Positions 1 through 8,037 of a DNA stretch of 11,320 bases are shown piece after piece; the stretch's first letter is position 1, and each line of letters begins with the position of its first letter. The notes under the pieces are model-generated. The model made no database searches. It saw only the letters and a list, made by a program, of their open reading frames with translations, and was not told the origin of the DNA. This DNA is from Acanthamoeba lenticulata (lineage: Eukaryota; Discosea; Longamoebia; Acanthamoebidae). The DNA is taken from positions 1 to 11,320 of the forward strand of contig NAVB01002035.1 in assembly GCA_002179805.1 (NCBI GenBank). The letters run 5' to 3'. The position numbers and the translations under genes were made by a program.

Positions 1-2661
1 TCCGCCAAAGCCGCGTCTGTGGGTTCCCGCGCAGGAATAGGGATATAGAAACAGAATCATGAAGTGCCCGAGGGAGAAAGGGGGGAGCGCTGGGCGACGA
101 GGATGCAGATACCTTGCAGCGGAGCAGAAATGCTGGAGCCGGCGGCGACGACGATGGGCTCTTGGACGACCGGCTGTCGGCGCCCGACCGTCATCGCGAT
201 ACAGCTCGTGTGGTCCATCTTGCCGGGGAAGCTGTTGAGCCAACACACGCACACAAGTGTTGTCGAGAAGAAGAGTCAGACGTGCGGTTCCTTATGGACA
301 GGGAAGGGGGAAGTTGCGCGTGTACTTGACGTGGTCATGAGGCAATCGCTTCGTCGGGTTGGTAACCATCCACTGACGAGACCTAAGAAATGACGGTCAG
401 CCGAGTTCAATGTAGTTCATGTGGCGCATCTCATCCCGCACGTACCGCTTCGTCACTTGTTTGCAGTGATCCAGCAGCCGGTTGACCGCATCTTCAGGAG
501 AAGGCCGCACCTGGCCATCATTTATCATCAGTCTAAAGGTCAAATAATCGAATAAAATCAAAATAGAAAGTGTAACGGCCGGGAGGCGGACCTCCTCATC
601 GGGTCCACGTATTTTCTGCATGAGGCAGCTGGCGCGGAAGAGGTGCTTGGCCTTCTCGAGCGCCTCCCAGTTGGAGTCCCACTTGTCTTGGTTCACGCCC
701 ACGTCGCTCGGGTTGAGGCCCAGATGCTGAGAACCACAACAAACACAAGAAAGAAAAGGAAAAAAAAGAGTAATTAATTGTAAATTGGTTCATGTCACCT
801 GGTTAGCGTGGCCGTGTGTACCTCCGGGTCGAGATTGTCGTGAATACCGTCGGACACCACAAGCAGGAGAGAGTCCTCTTCGCAGGGCGCCATGTAGAGG
901 CCGAGGTTGCGCAGATCGGCGTCGCCTCCACGGCCCACCTATGCGCGATACGGCGTGGTCAGTGACATACTGGTTCTCACAAAGTGCGAGGCAGAGAGGC
1001 GTACCGTGGGGCCGAGTCGGCCACCAGGGTCGCTCATGTCGGCCTTGGCCGATCGGTTGCCACTGTCGTCAAGCCACGAGTGAGCTCGCAGATCCAAGAG
1101 GCAAACCAGGGAGATAACGTGAGAGAAAGGAAGGCGTCACGTACGAGCGAGTGACGTCGATGACCTGCCGAGACGACGGCGAGTAGAGGTAGGCCTTGCA
1201 GTCGCCCACGTTCACGCACACAAACACCCACTGGTTGCCCAGCTGCTCGGCCTCTTCGGCCTCCAGCTCCAACAGGATGCCGCCCAGCAGCGTCGTTGTG
1301 CCGCCGTCGGTTACCCTGTGCAGAATGGCCACGTTGGATGACTACGCGAGCTGTCGCTTCAAACACGAACAGAGAGCAACGTACCGCATGGTCTTGCCGC
1401 TGGCCTGGGCATCACGCTCGCTCGTGTTCATGATCTCCTTGTGAGCATGCGCCAAGGCTCGCAGCATGTAGTGGCCCGCCGTCTGTGCCATGCCACCTTC
1501 GTAAATAATTTGCATCATAAACGACAACACGCACGGAGGACCACACAGGCCGCACCTTGACGTCGTTGACCTGGTTGAACTTGCTCTTCATGTGCTCTAA
1601 AAATGTTTTGCACGCCATCTGTGCAGCTGCCCGAGGAAGTAAAAGTGAATAAAATGTGATATTAAAAGCCACCATGTAGAAGAGACACAACACAGCAACG
1701 ACGACGTCATACTCAGCCTTTCAGAGGGGGAAGGCGGACAATCACACAAGAGTACCTTTCTTGGGCTTCTCGCCCCAGTTGCAGCCGTCGGCCAGCGCGA
1801 CCAGAGTACGGTTGGCAAAGACCTGGACGCCGAACACGTCGCAGATGGGGTCGCCCACACGCCTGATCTTGAGCAGCTGCTCGCGGAGACGTGGGAGTGG
1901 TGAGAAGAAGGCCCACAACCACCAAGCACAAACGCTCACACAGCCGCGCGATGGTGTCCAACACGTGCCTTGGGTGGCGCGCTGCTGTTGGGCGGCGAGC
2001 CCGCTTGGCCACTGGCGGCAGCAGCGGCGGCCGCAGCGGCCTTTTGGGCCTGCGTCGAGGCTTGCACGTCCCATGGGTAGGTGGAAATGGCGCGGCAGTA
2101 GACCTCGCCCCCGGGCAGCAGTTCAGGCTGCTCGGCAGTGCTGACCTCGTCGCTGGGACCAAACAATTCAACCACATTCGACTGCGATGAGAGGGGCTTG
2201 ACGCGCAGAGGCGGCAGCTGCTGGTATTTGTAGCTCTTGAACACGCCCTCCTTTTCGATGTTGAATTGTTGAACTTTGATGTTGAATTCGGTAGATACTC
2301 GACGCGCGTTTGTGTTCAGCCGATTCCGTCCCACAATCGTGCTGCCGCCGATGCGCGATCCAGTTCCGGGAGTGGATGATGAGAGACGATTCCTTCCCGG
2401 TGATGTTGGTTCTTTCTTCTGGGCATAGTAAGCCACTGCGTCGTCCACGACTGCCGCCTCCTTCAGGGCCAGAGCCCTATCCTCCTCGGTCTTTCCAATA
2501 ACGCGCTTCACACGTTCCCACTCATCGTCTGATTTGCTCTTCTTCGTGAACATTTCGTCCTTTGTCGCCCCCTCTTCGCCGCCGTCTCCCGGTGCGCGGC
2601 TGGCCTTCTTCGACTTCTTTTTCGAGCCGGCTTCGTCTGCGTTTTTCGTGCTGGCCGACAT
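1..2661 (-). CDS. PP2C-like (PPM-type) protein phosphatase, multi-exon, 3' end beyond window
   Basis: Reading from the ATG at 2661, the exons that keep frame are 2661-1942, 1876-1756, 1626-1556, 1482-1385, 1315-1145, 1062-1005, 938-822, 726-446, 382-326, 231-113 and 16-1 (runs off the edge). This gives about 609 visible residues. Residues 1-240 form a charged, low-complexity extension (KKKSKK near the start, nine alanines near 220). The PP2C-like part follows: ALADGCNWG (Asp270, the usual DGH site), GGTTTLLGG (341-349), CVNVGDCKAY (370-379), SDPGGRLGP, LLLVVSDGIHDN (Asp443) and FPGKMDHTS (Asp571). These match the metal-binding aspartates and the SGTTA, GDSR, SDG and DN motifs of PPM serine/threonine phosphatases, which hydrolyse phosphoserine/threonine with two metal ions. 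The version with DGCNWG and GKMDHT belongs, as I recall, to a divergent branch found in amoebae and animals. Activity is inferred; cysteine and asparagine replace the usual histidine/glycine after ADG. No signal peptide or membrane segment is visible. The first intron boundary (1941-1877 or 1939-1863) is uncertain. Confidence 0.85.
511..591 (-). other. Candidate 81-nt in-frame intron (or 27-residue insert) in the phosphatase gene
   Basis: The stretch starts with GT (591-590) and ends with CAG (513-511). It is much richer in T than the flanking exon and is exactly 27 codons without a stop, so the frame survives with or without splicing. Removing it joins RGPDEE to VRPSPEDAV, which gives the spacing expected between the SDG motif region and the helix before the GKMDHT motif in this family. 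The donor GTCCGC is a poor match to the consensus; a second possible donor, GTTACA at about 576, also keeps frame. The translated insert is hydrophobic (isoleucine, leucine, phenylalanine rich). Confidence 0.45.
2004..2042 (-). repeat. Alanine-codon run in the first phosphatase exon
   Basis: Read on the minus strand, GCN codons encode nine consecutive alanines preceded by QK and followed by SGQAG. The run lies in the linker between the charged N-terminal extension and the phosphatase domain. It is probably a flexible linker and prone to length change. Confidence 0.7.
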
Positions 2662-2903
2662 GCTGTGGGTGAGTGTCGATTGTGTTCTCTACTCCGCTTT
2701 TGACCTCCTCTGGTAGCTCACGTAGCCTTGGTACGTGTTGTAACGGTACCGTTTGCCTGTGCAGGCTCTCTTCCTTCTCTTACGCGTTCGGGGCTGTGGC
2801 GAAACGGTCGTCCCCTTCAACCTTCTTTGTCTTTTGTCCAAGCCTGTCCAAAAGAACTACAACGCGCAAGAGAGATCGTGGTAAAATTTAATTTGCTTGC
2901 TTA

Positions 2904-2943
2904 CCAATGGGGAGAGTGCGCCTAGTACCTATGCGCCCATTGG
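2904..2943. promoter_or_regulatory. Inverted pair of CCAAT boxes
   Basis: CCAATGGG (2904-2911) and its exact reverse complement CCCATTGG (2936-2943) flank a 24-nt spacer. CCAAT boxes bound by NF-Y are common in divergent promoters of other eukaryotes. Here the pair sits between two divergently oriented genes, about 240 bp from one start codon and 370 bp from the other. The role is inferred; the inverted repeat itself is seen directly. Confidence 0.5.
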
Positions 2944-3218
2944 CTTCCGGCTTAAGTGGTATAGATTGAATTCCAACGTTCACCGTTTCAGAATGTGCGG
3001 AGTACAACTTGCGAAACCGTGAACCGTCACCAGGTCAGCCTGAGGAAACTACCAAAATAAATAAATAAACAACGAAAAAAAACTTGCCATTAAGCATTAA
3101 CGTCTCAAGAGACCGCTTGTACATGCACAACCTGTATTCTTGTCCCCAGTTTGCAATCTTCTGAGGTGCGGCTCCATTTGTCGTTCAAATTTTTGTTAAC
3201 TGCTTTTGTTAATTCGCT

Positions 3219-3233
3219 ATGACATTTTGGTAG
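3219..3233 (+). other. Four-codon upstream ORF (ATG ... TAG)
   Basis: An ATG at 3219 is followed by three codons (ACA, TTT, TGG) and TAG, 80 nt before the likely start of the giant gene and in another frame. If it is inside the transcript it could lower initiation at 3314. Whether it is transcribed is unknown. Confidence 0.3.
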
Positions 3234-3313
3234 ACCACACAACACCGCTACGACGTGGACCAAGGGAAGGTTTCAACCCATACGTCGTCGTAGATAATTG
3301 CTGCCACCAGCGG

Positions 3314-6300
3314 ATGGAAAGCGGAGGTGTAAAGGATAAGATTCGATTTTTTCTCTCTCGAACCACCCCCGCCTCCAGCCCGAAGCCAATTCCATCTTCC
3401 TCACACTCAGGAGGATCATCTTCAACCAGCTGCTCGCCTTTGGTTACCAAAGCCTCCAGCAGCTCTTCATTCTCTTCTTCTGCCCCCCTTCCTGCTGCCT
3501 CTGAGACGCTAGCGTCTCGTCCATCTGCGTCTTCTTCCTCACTCGCCTCGTCTGCTTCAGCCGAGTCACCGCGTCCCTTTCCAGTTACTTCATCTTCCTC
3601 TTCTGGGTCGCTGCTGCCGCTTTTGCCCGAAGCCATCCATCTCGAGAACGAGCGAAGGCTGCGTTTCGTGCGCAATCTGCGCTTCTTCAAAGAGGGTTCC
3701 AAGCGGCACATCAACGACTTTAATCGTTCGCCGGCCGGTTCCAAGTTTCGCAGCTCGTCGGACCCCGACATCTCCCAGCAACTCGCGCCCGCGCACCACC
3801 AGGTGGACCAGCTCAGCCAGGCCAGCGCCTCCTGCGGCTTCCACCCTCTCTATCACCATCACCAGCAGCAGCCGACGACACACAACACAATGAGCAACTC
3901 CGACCCGGCGAGCACCAACAACGGCGCCCACAGCGACAGCGGCAGCAAGCCCGAGCACCACCGCGATCACTTGAAAGCGGGCGGGAACAACGTCGTGCCA
4001 GCATCGAACAACGATGCCGTTCACAACCAACAACAACAAGGCGCCACGACCACGGCCGCCGTCACCACCACAACCACGTCAACAACCCCTGCCTCGGCCG
4101 AGGAGACGATGACGAAGGGGCAGAAGCCGCAGCGGGGCGAAGAGGTCGTCGAGACCTTGGCCACTCAGGCGGCAGCGGAAGCCCTGACGCAAGCGGTCTC
4201 TGCGGCGTCGACCGAAACGACGACCAGGAAGCGCGTCCGGAGCGTCATCGAGCGACCCGCCTCGAGCAGCGACGACGCTGCCCCCAGCACCGACAGGCCT
4301 GCCCTGGCGTCAAGCAATGGTGGTGTTGACAATAAGACCGACAGCGGCGGCGGTGGAGACAAGAAGAAGGGCGGGCTGATCGCCCGGTACAAGAACCTGG
4401 TGGCCACGATGGAGAAGGAACGGGAGAAGAACCCGGACGCGCTAAAGTCCCTCACCGAGGGCGCCGTGGCGCGCAAGAAAAAGAAGGAGAAGGAACGCGA
4501 AGAGAAGGACAAGGACCGCGAAAAGGAGGACAATGAAGAGGGCAAGGAGGAGTGGGAGAAGGGCGAGAACGACCGACGCAAGAAGCGGTCCGGCTCGGCC
4601 CGCAAGACCAAGAAAGCTGCCGCCGCCGCAGCCACCGCTACCCCCACCGCCACCACCGTTGCCGACGAGCCGCCGACCAGCGGCAGCAAGCCCAAGGACG
4701 AGCTGCACATCAAGAAGAGCGCTGGGAAGAAGAACGGCAAGAAAGCCAGCAAGAAAAAGTCTGCCGCGGGCGAGAGCTCCGAGGCCGAGGCCAAGCGGAC
4801 CACCAAGCGGCACAAGAAAGAGATGTCGCGCGTCGGGTCGGCCGTGGGCAACCTCCTGAGCACCAAGCGCGACGACGCGGCCGGTGGCGGCACTGGCCGG
4901 CGACGGCTGCCGCCAGAGGTCGACGAGAAGCTGCGCGAGAGCCTGCGCAAGCAGTCTGTGGCCCCGCCGCCCAAGGTGGGCTCCGCCAGCGCGGGCACCA
5001 GCAGCGGCCACTTGGGCGTGGCGGCGTTGCGCCGGCGCATGCTGTCGGGCGACCCCTTCACGGTCGTCATCTACCAAGACGTGACCTGGTCCTCGGCCGG
5101 GCGCACCGGGGCGGCCAAGCCCAGCCGGTCCTTGGGCTCCAAGCCGAGCCGCGTGGGCGATTCCGAGGCGAGCATCGTCCGCCGAACAAGCGGCGACGTG
5201 GCCGCCGACGATCCACCAGCGTCCTCGACCACCAGCAAAGCCACCACCGCGGCGGCAGCAGCCAAGCAACGCCGGACTAGCAGCAACCGGGACGTCTCCT
5301 TCCGCGGAAACGAGAGCGGCAGCGGAAAGGAGGACCAGCGCAAGACCAGCGGCGGCGCGGCGCCGATTTCACTCAAGCCGCGAGCGAGCACGGGGCTCAA
5401 GGGCGTTGCCACCGCCGACATCCGCCTGTTTGGGGTCGACGGCGAGCTCGTGATCGAGGAAAGTGACGAGGAGAGCCAGGACCAGAAGAACAAGAAGAAA
5501 CGGCAGAGCGCTGGTGCTGCTCCAAGCGCTGCTGCGGGCGGCAACCACATCAAGCTGGTCGGCCTGGGCGGGCAGCTCGTGGTCGAAGAGAGCGATGACG
5601 ACGAGGAGGACTGGGATAAGGAGCTTCAGCAGCAAGCGGCGGCCAAGCCCGCTGCCAGCGAGTCGGCCAAGTCGAGCGGCAAATCGGTGACGAAGCTGAG
5701 CGAGGCCGAGTCTGAGGAAGAAGAGGAGGACTGGGACAAGGAATTTGGCGACAGCAGCTCGCCAGAGACCGCGGCGAAGCGCTCGTCGCAGAATTCCAAG
5801 ACAGAGACAGCGCCGACGACAGCAGCCAAGCCCGACGATGATGACAGTGAAGAGGAGGAGGACTGGGACAAGGAGCTCCAGCAGGAGGAGGACGAAGCCA
5901 AGAACGCGAAAACGAAAACGACGAAAGCGAAAGCGAAGTCAGCTCCGGCTTCTAAGCGGCAAAGCGAAGCCGAGGATGACGACGAAGAGGAGGAGGACTG
6001 GGACAAGGAGCTCCAGCAACAGGAGGACGAGGCCAAGAACACGAAAACGAAAACGACGAAAGAAGAGGCCGAAGATGACGACGAGGAAGAAGAGGACTGG
6101 GATAAGGAGTTTGACCTCGAGGAGGAGGAGCAAAAGAAGAAGAAGAAGAAGAGCGACAACAGCAAGGCCGCGAAGAAGGGCAGCGGAATGAAGCTCAACC
6201 TGGCCTCCCTTAACAAGTGGGCCGACGAGACTAAAGACGGCGACGACTGGGGCGACGGGTTTGAGACCGAGGACGAGCCCTCTACGGCGGTGGCCAAGCC

Positions 6301-7608
6301 GCTCACCGCCAACAAGCAGCTCGGCGAGGAGAGCAACGACAGCCGGAGCGAGCGGACCGACGGCGAAGATGAAGATTGGACCCGCGCCTTTGGCGACTCG
6401 AGCAGCAGCCGCAAGAAAAGCGCCAGCGCCGGAGGTGGCAACACCAGCGATGGCGGCGGTGGTGGCAGCGGCAGCGGTGGATCTCACAAGAAGGGCGCCT
6501 CGCGCGTGCGCAAGAAGAAGGACAAGGGCAAGGAGAAGGAGACCGACAAAAAGGAGAAGAAGGACAAGAAGGCCAGCAGCACCAGCCGGCGCGAGAAGCG
6601 GAAGCGCACCAAGTCCTCGTCGACGTCCACCGCGCGGAGCCGCGCGCCCTCGCCGGCCACCTCGGCCGCGTCGACCCCGCGATCCCATGCGTCCTCCTCA
6701 CGCGCCTCGTCCTACCGTGACCTCCAGGCTGATCAGCTGCAGCAGCAGCAGGCCGGCGACAGCGACATGCCGCCGCGGGGCCGCTTCACGGTGGTCAAGG
6801 TCCAGTTTCTCCACTCGCGGTCGCCCAAGTGGCTCGAACGCGAGCGCCGCGCGCGCCTGGCCCAGCTCTGCGGGCTGGGCAACACGACCAGCGGAGGCGG
6901 CGGCATGGCGAGCGCGTCGGCGTCCTTGTCGTCGGCGACGTCGGTGGCTGCCGCGACAAGCGTGGCCAACCACTCGATCATGGCGTCGCTGTCGTCCTTC
7001 CTCTCGCCCCGCATCGTGCGCAAGGAGAAGCAGGGCACGGGCGATGGCGTGGCGCGGCATCGGAGCCATCGCGATCTCAGCTCGCCGCCCAGCAAGGACG
7101 GCAGCCTCTCCTCCACCGCCAGGTAATTTTTTTTTTTTGTTTTGTTTCTGTTTTAAAAGTTTTTCGTTTTGTATTTGATTCTTGTTTTCCTAATTTTCTA
7201 TTACTTTCCTATGCGCAGCACGGTGGGCCCCTTTGTGCCGTTCCATCCGCCGGCCTTTGAGACATGTGGCTGGGACCCTGCGCTTCAGCGATGGTACGGC
7301 TCGTCGTCGTCGTTATCATCGCCATTATCTCTGTTGCGTTGTGGAAGCTGAACGTGAGGCGTGGGGGCAGGTCGCGGCGGCTGTGCGGGGCGCACTATGG
7401 GGAGGACGTGACGGTGACGATGCGCCTGCTGGGCGAGGACCTGATCCTCATCTTCGACCAGATCTTCAAGTTTGATGACCGGGGCGTGGTCTACAGCTGG
7501 AACGCCGGCGGCAAGGTGCGCGAGACCAACTACTACGACGTCTACTCGGCGCTGGTCGAGCGCGAGGGCGAGAGCTGCGAGGAGGTGGGCTACCTCGCCG
7601 ACCTCTGA
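3314..7608 (+). CDS. Giant low-complexity protein with acidic E-D-W-D repeats, unknown family
   Basis: Three exons, 3314-7122, 7219-7293 and 7371-7608, join to 1373 codons plus TGA. The frame is open upstream to 3200 but 3314 is its first ATG. I do not recognise the family. Visible parts: a serine/proline-rich N-terminus; an order-prone basic segment at residues 109-139 (RRLRFVRNLRFFKEGSKR); His/Gln/Asn/Thr-rich stretches; long lysine/glutamate runs at about 395-520 that could be charged helices or nuclear signals; GDPFTVVIYQDVTW at about 579-592; two copies of an LxGxxGxLVxEESD motif (about 704-719 and 746-763); seven acidic tryptophan modules (Trp767, 807, 851, 896, 929, 979, 1022); RFTVVKVQFLHSRSPKWL at about 1156-1173; and a low-complexity linker. 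The last 104 residues look folded (GWDPALQRW, then TVTMRLLGEDLILIFDQIF and VVYSWNAGG). It is probably a largely disordered scaffold or adaptor with short binding motifs; nuclear or cytoplasmic placement cannot be decided. Confidence 0.8.
5416..5607 (+). repeat. Two copies of an LxGxxGxLVxEESD motif
   Basis: Within the giant protein, RLFGVDGELVIEESDEES (residues about 703-720) and KLVGLGGQLVVEESDDDE (about 747-764) are clearly the same motif, 43 residues apart. The second runs straight into the first E-D-W-D module, while the first is followed by a charged linker lacking the tryptophan. Glycine and hydrophobic positions are kept, which suggests a short strand-turn-strand binding element. Possibly the ancestral repeat unit was this motif plus the tryptophan module. 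Confidence 0.65.
5590..6400 (+). repeat. Array of seven acidic tryptophan (E-D-W-D-K-E) modules
   Basis: Five modules read EDWDKE followed by L or F (tryptophan codons at 5612, 5732, 5864, 5999 and 6098). Two are degenerate: DDWGDGF (6248) and EDWTRAF (6377). Spacing is 33-50 residues, each module being preceded by four to eight Asp/Glu. Units 3 and 4 (5849-5926 and 5984-6061) differ at only four of 78 nt by my count, so this part duplicated recently; linkers between other units are diverged. Repeated acidic-Trp peptides are typical docking motifs, for example the W-acidic motif bound by kinesin light chain TPRs, but the partner here is unknown. Confidence 0.85.
7123..7218 (+). other. Intron 1 of the giant gene
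   Basis: Donor AG/GTAATT at 7123 is followed by a T-rich body (nine or more T in a row), and the acceptor is GCGCAG at 7217-7218. Splicing makes the split serine codon AG+C and continues TVGPFVPFHPPAF. Without splicing, a TAA follows immediately at 7124. Length 96 nt. Confidence 0.85.
7294..7370 (+). other. Intron 2 of the giant gene
   Basis: Donor GTACGG at 7294, acceptor GGGGGCAG at 7369-7370, and a possible branch site GCTGAAC at about 7347-7353. Splicing rebuilds a TGG tryptophan codon and joins QRW to SRRLCGAHYG in the frame that stays open to 7608. Unspliced, the frame ends at 7351 after a serine/leucine-rich tail. Length 77 nt. Confidence 0.75.
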
Positions 7609-8024
7609 GGAAGAGTCTTCACGTCTTCCTCCAACAACACAAGAGGCCCAGAAAGGAGGAGACGAAGAGCGAGCAACTTGGAGACGAGGGAGGAAGCTGA
7701 CGAGGTCAGTCTTCCCCGGGGCGGGTGGTCACACGACCCATGTAGAACGCCATATTTATGTAGATAGAACGCCGGCTTCGTAGGACTTATTTATTTAATT
7801 TATTTTTATTCAGCCTAAATGTCTTGTTATTAAAATAAAAACAAAACCGAAGAAAGGCCAAACAAAAAGATGAACCAAGCAGTAGCGACACCAAGCCCGT
7901 TGGCCGAGTTGACATACGCAACTGGCGCCAGAGACGGAGTACCCAGCTCCACAGTGAAAATGGCAAAGAAACAAAAAAGTGAAGGAAAACAGAAACGCAA
8001 CAAAAACCAAATAAAAACGAAACG
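7609..8024. other. Intergenic gap, giant gene 3' UTR and SMYD-like gene leader
   Basis: No conserved coding frame is visible. The first half is mixed sequence with a 9-nt direct repeat TAGAACGCC (7743-7751 and 7765-7773). From 7787 it becomes AT-rich (TTATTTATTTAATTTATTT), then A-rich up to the next start codon. A strong core promoter motif is not evident. Confidence 0.5.
7834..7839 (+). terminator. Possible poly(A) signal AATAAA for the giant gene
   Basis: AATAAA lies 226 nt after the TGA at 7606-7608, within an A-rich stretch. Only the hexamer supports this, and the surrounding AT-rich sequence makes chance occurrence likely. Confidence 0.3.
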
Positions 8025-8037
8025 ATGGACGAGGTGA
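7870..8037 (+). other. Upstream ORF overlapping the SMYD-like start codon
   Basis: A 55-codon frame with ATGs at 7870 and 7960 runs into TGA at 8035-8037, overlapping the main ATG (8025) by 13 nt in a different frame. The second half is very lysine/glutamine rich because the leader is A-rich. If the transcript starts upstream, this ORF would compete with the main start; if transcription starts after 7960 it is irrelevant. Confidence 0.3.

Larger units (their letters stand above)
2662..3313. promoter_or_regulatory. Intergenic region between divergent genes, likely bidirectional promoter
   Basis: This region of about 650 bp separates the minus-strand phosphatase start (2661) from the first in-frame ATG of the plus-strand giant gene (3314). 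It is markedly more AT-rich than the exons and holds no convincing coding frame. It contains the inverted CCAAT pair listed separately, a TATA-like TATAGA at 2960-2965 and an A-rich stretch with ATAAATAAATAAA near 3055-3068. Just before the phosphatase ATG the minus strand reads CCCACAG, which resembles a splice acceptor, so a 5' UTR intron is possible. Transcription start sites cannot be placed from sequence alone. Confidence 0.6.

Noticed and set aside
397..445. Phosphatase C-terminus ending at 397 (KRYVRDEMRHMNYIELG)
   Set aside because: A GTACGT donor at 445 and TTCTTAG acceptor at 383 join to SRQWMVTNPTKRLP and then FPGKMDHTS, the conserved end motif of the family. The stop at 397 is inside an intron.
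2728..2925. Small plus-strand ORFs in the divergent intergenic region
   Set aside because: No ATG with good context, no conserved-looking sequence, and the region is AT-richer like non-coding DNA elsewhere in the window.
3206..3313. Upstream extension of the giant protein to 3206
   Set aside because: The frame is open but begins with TTG, and the first ATG in frame is at 3314. The extension has no recognisable sequence, so 3314 is preferred for a eukaryotic gene.
4165..5269. Long minus-strand open frames (about 275-301 codons) inside the giant gene
   Set aside because: They are complements of GC-rich, stop-poor low-complexity codons. Their products are serine, phenylalanine, leucine or arginine-rich nonsense, and the plus-strand frame carries the repeat motifs.
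5626..6688. Minus-strand frames with leucine/serine runs opposite the E-D-W-D array
   Set aside because: Antisense of GAG/GAC/AAG codons gives runs of L, F, S and V automatically. No independent motif is visible.
7124..7200. T-rich tract as a transcription terminator
   Set aside because: It lies inside a GT-AG intron that joins two consistent coding frames, so it is better explained as intron sequence.
7264..7608. Separate small protein starting with a hydrophobic, membrane-like stretch (VVVVIIAIISVALW)
   Set aside because: The hydrophobic part is the translation of an intron (7294-7370) in the wrong frame. Splicing fuses the downstream part to the giant gene with exact phase.
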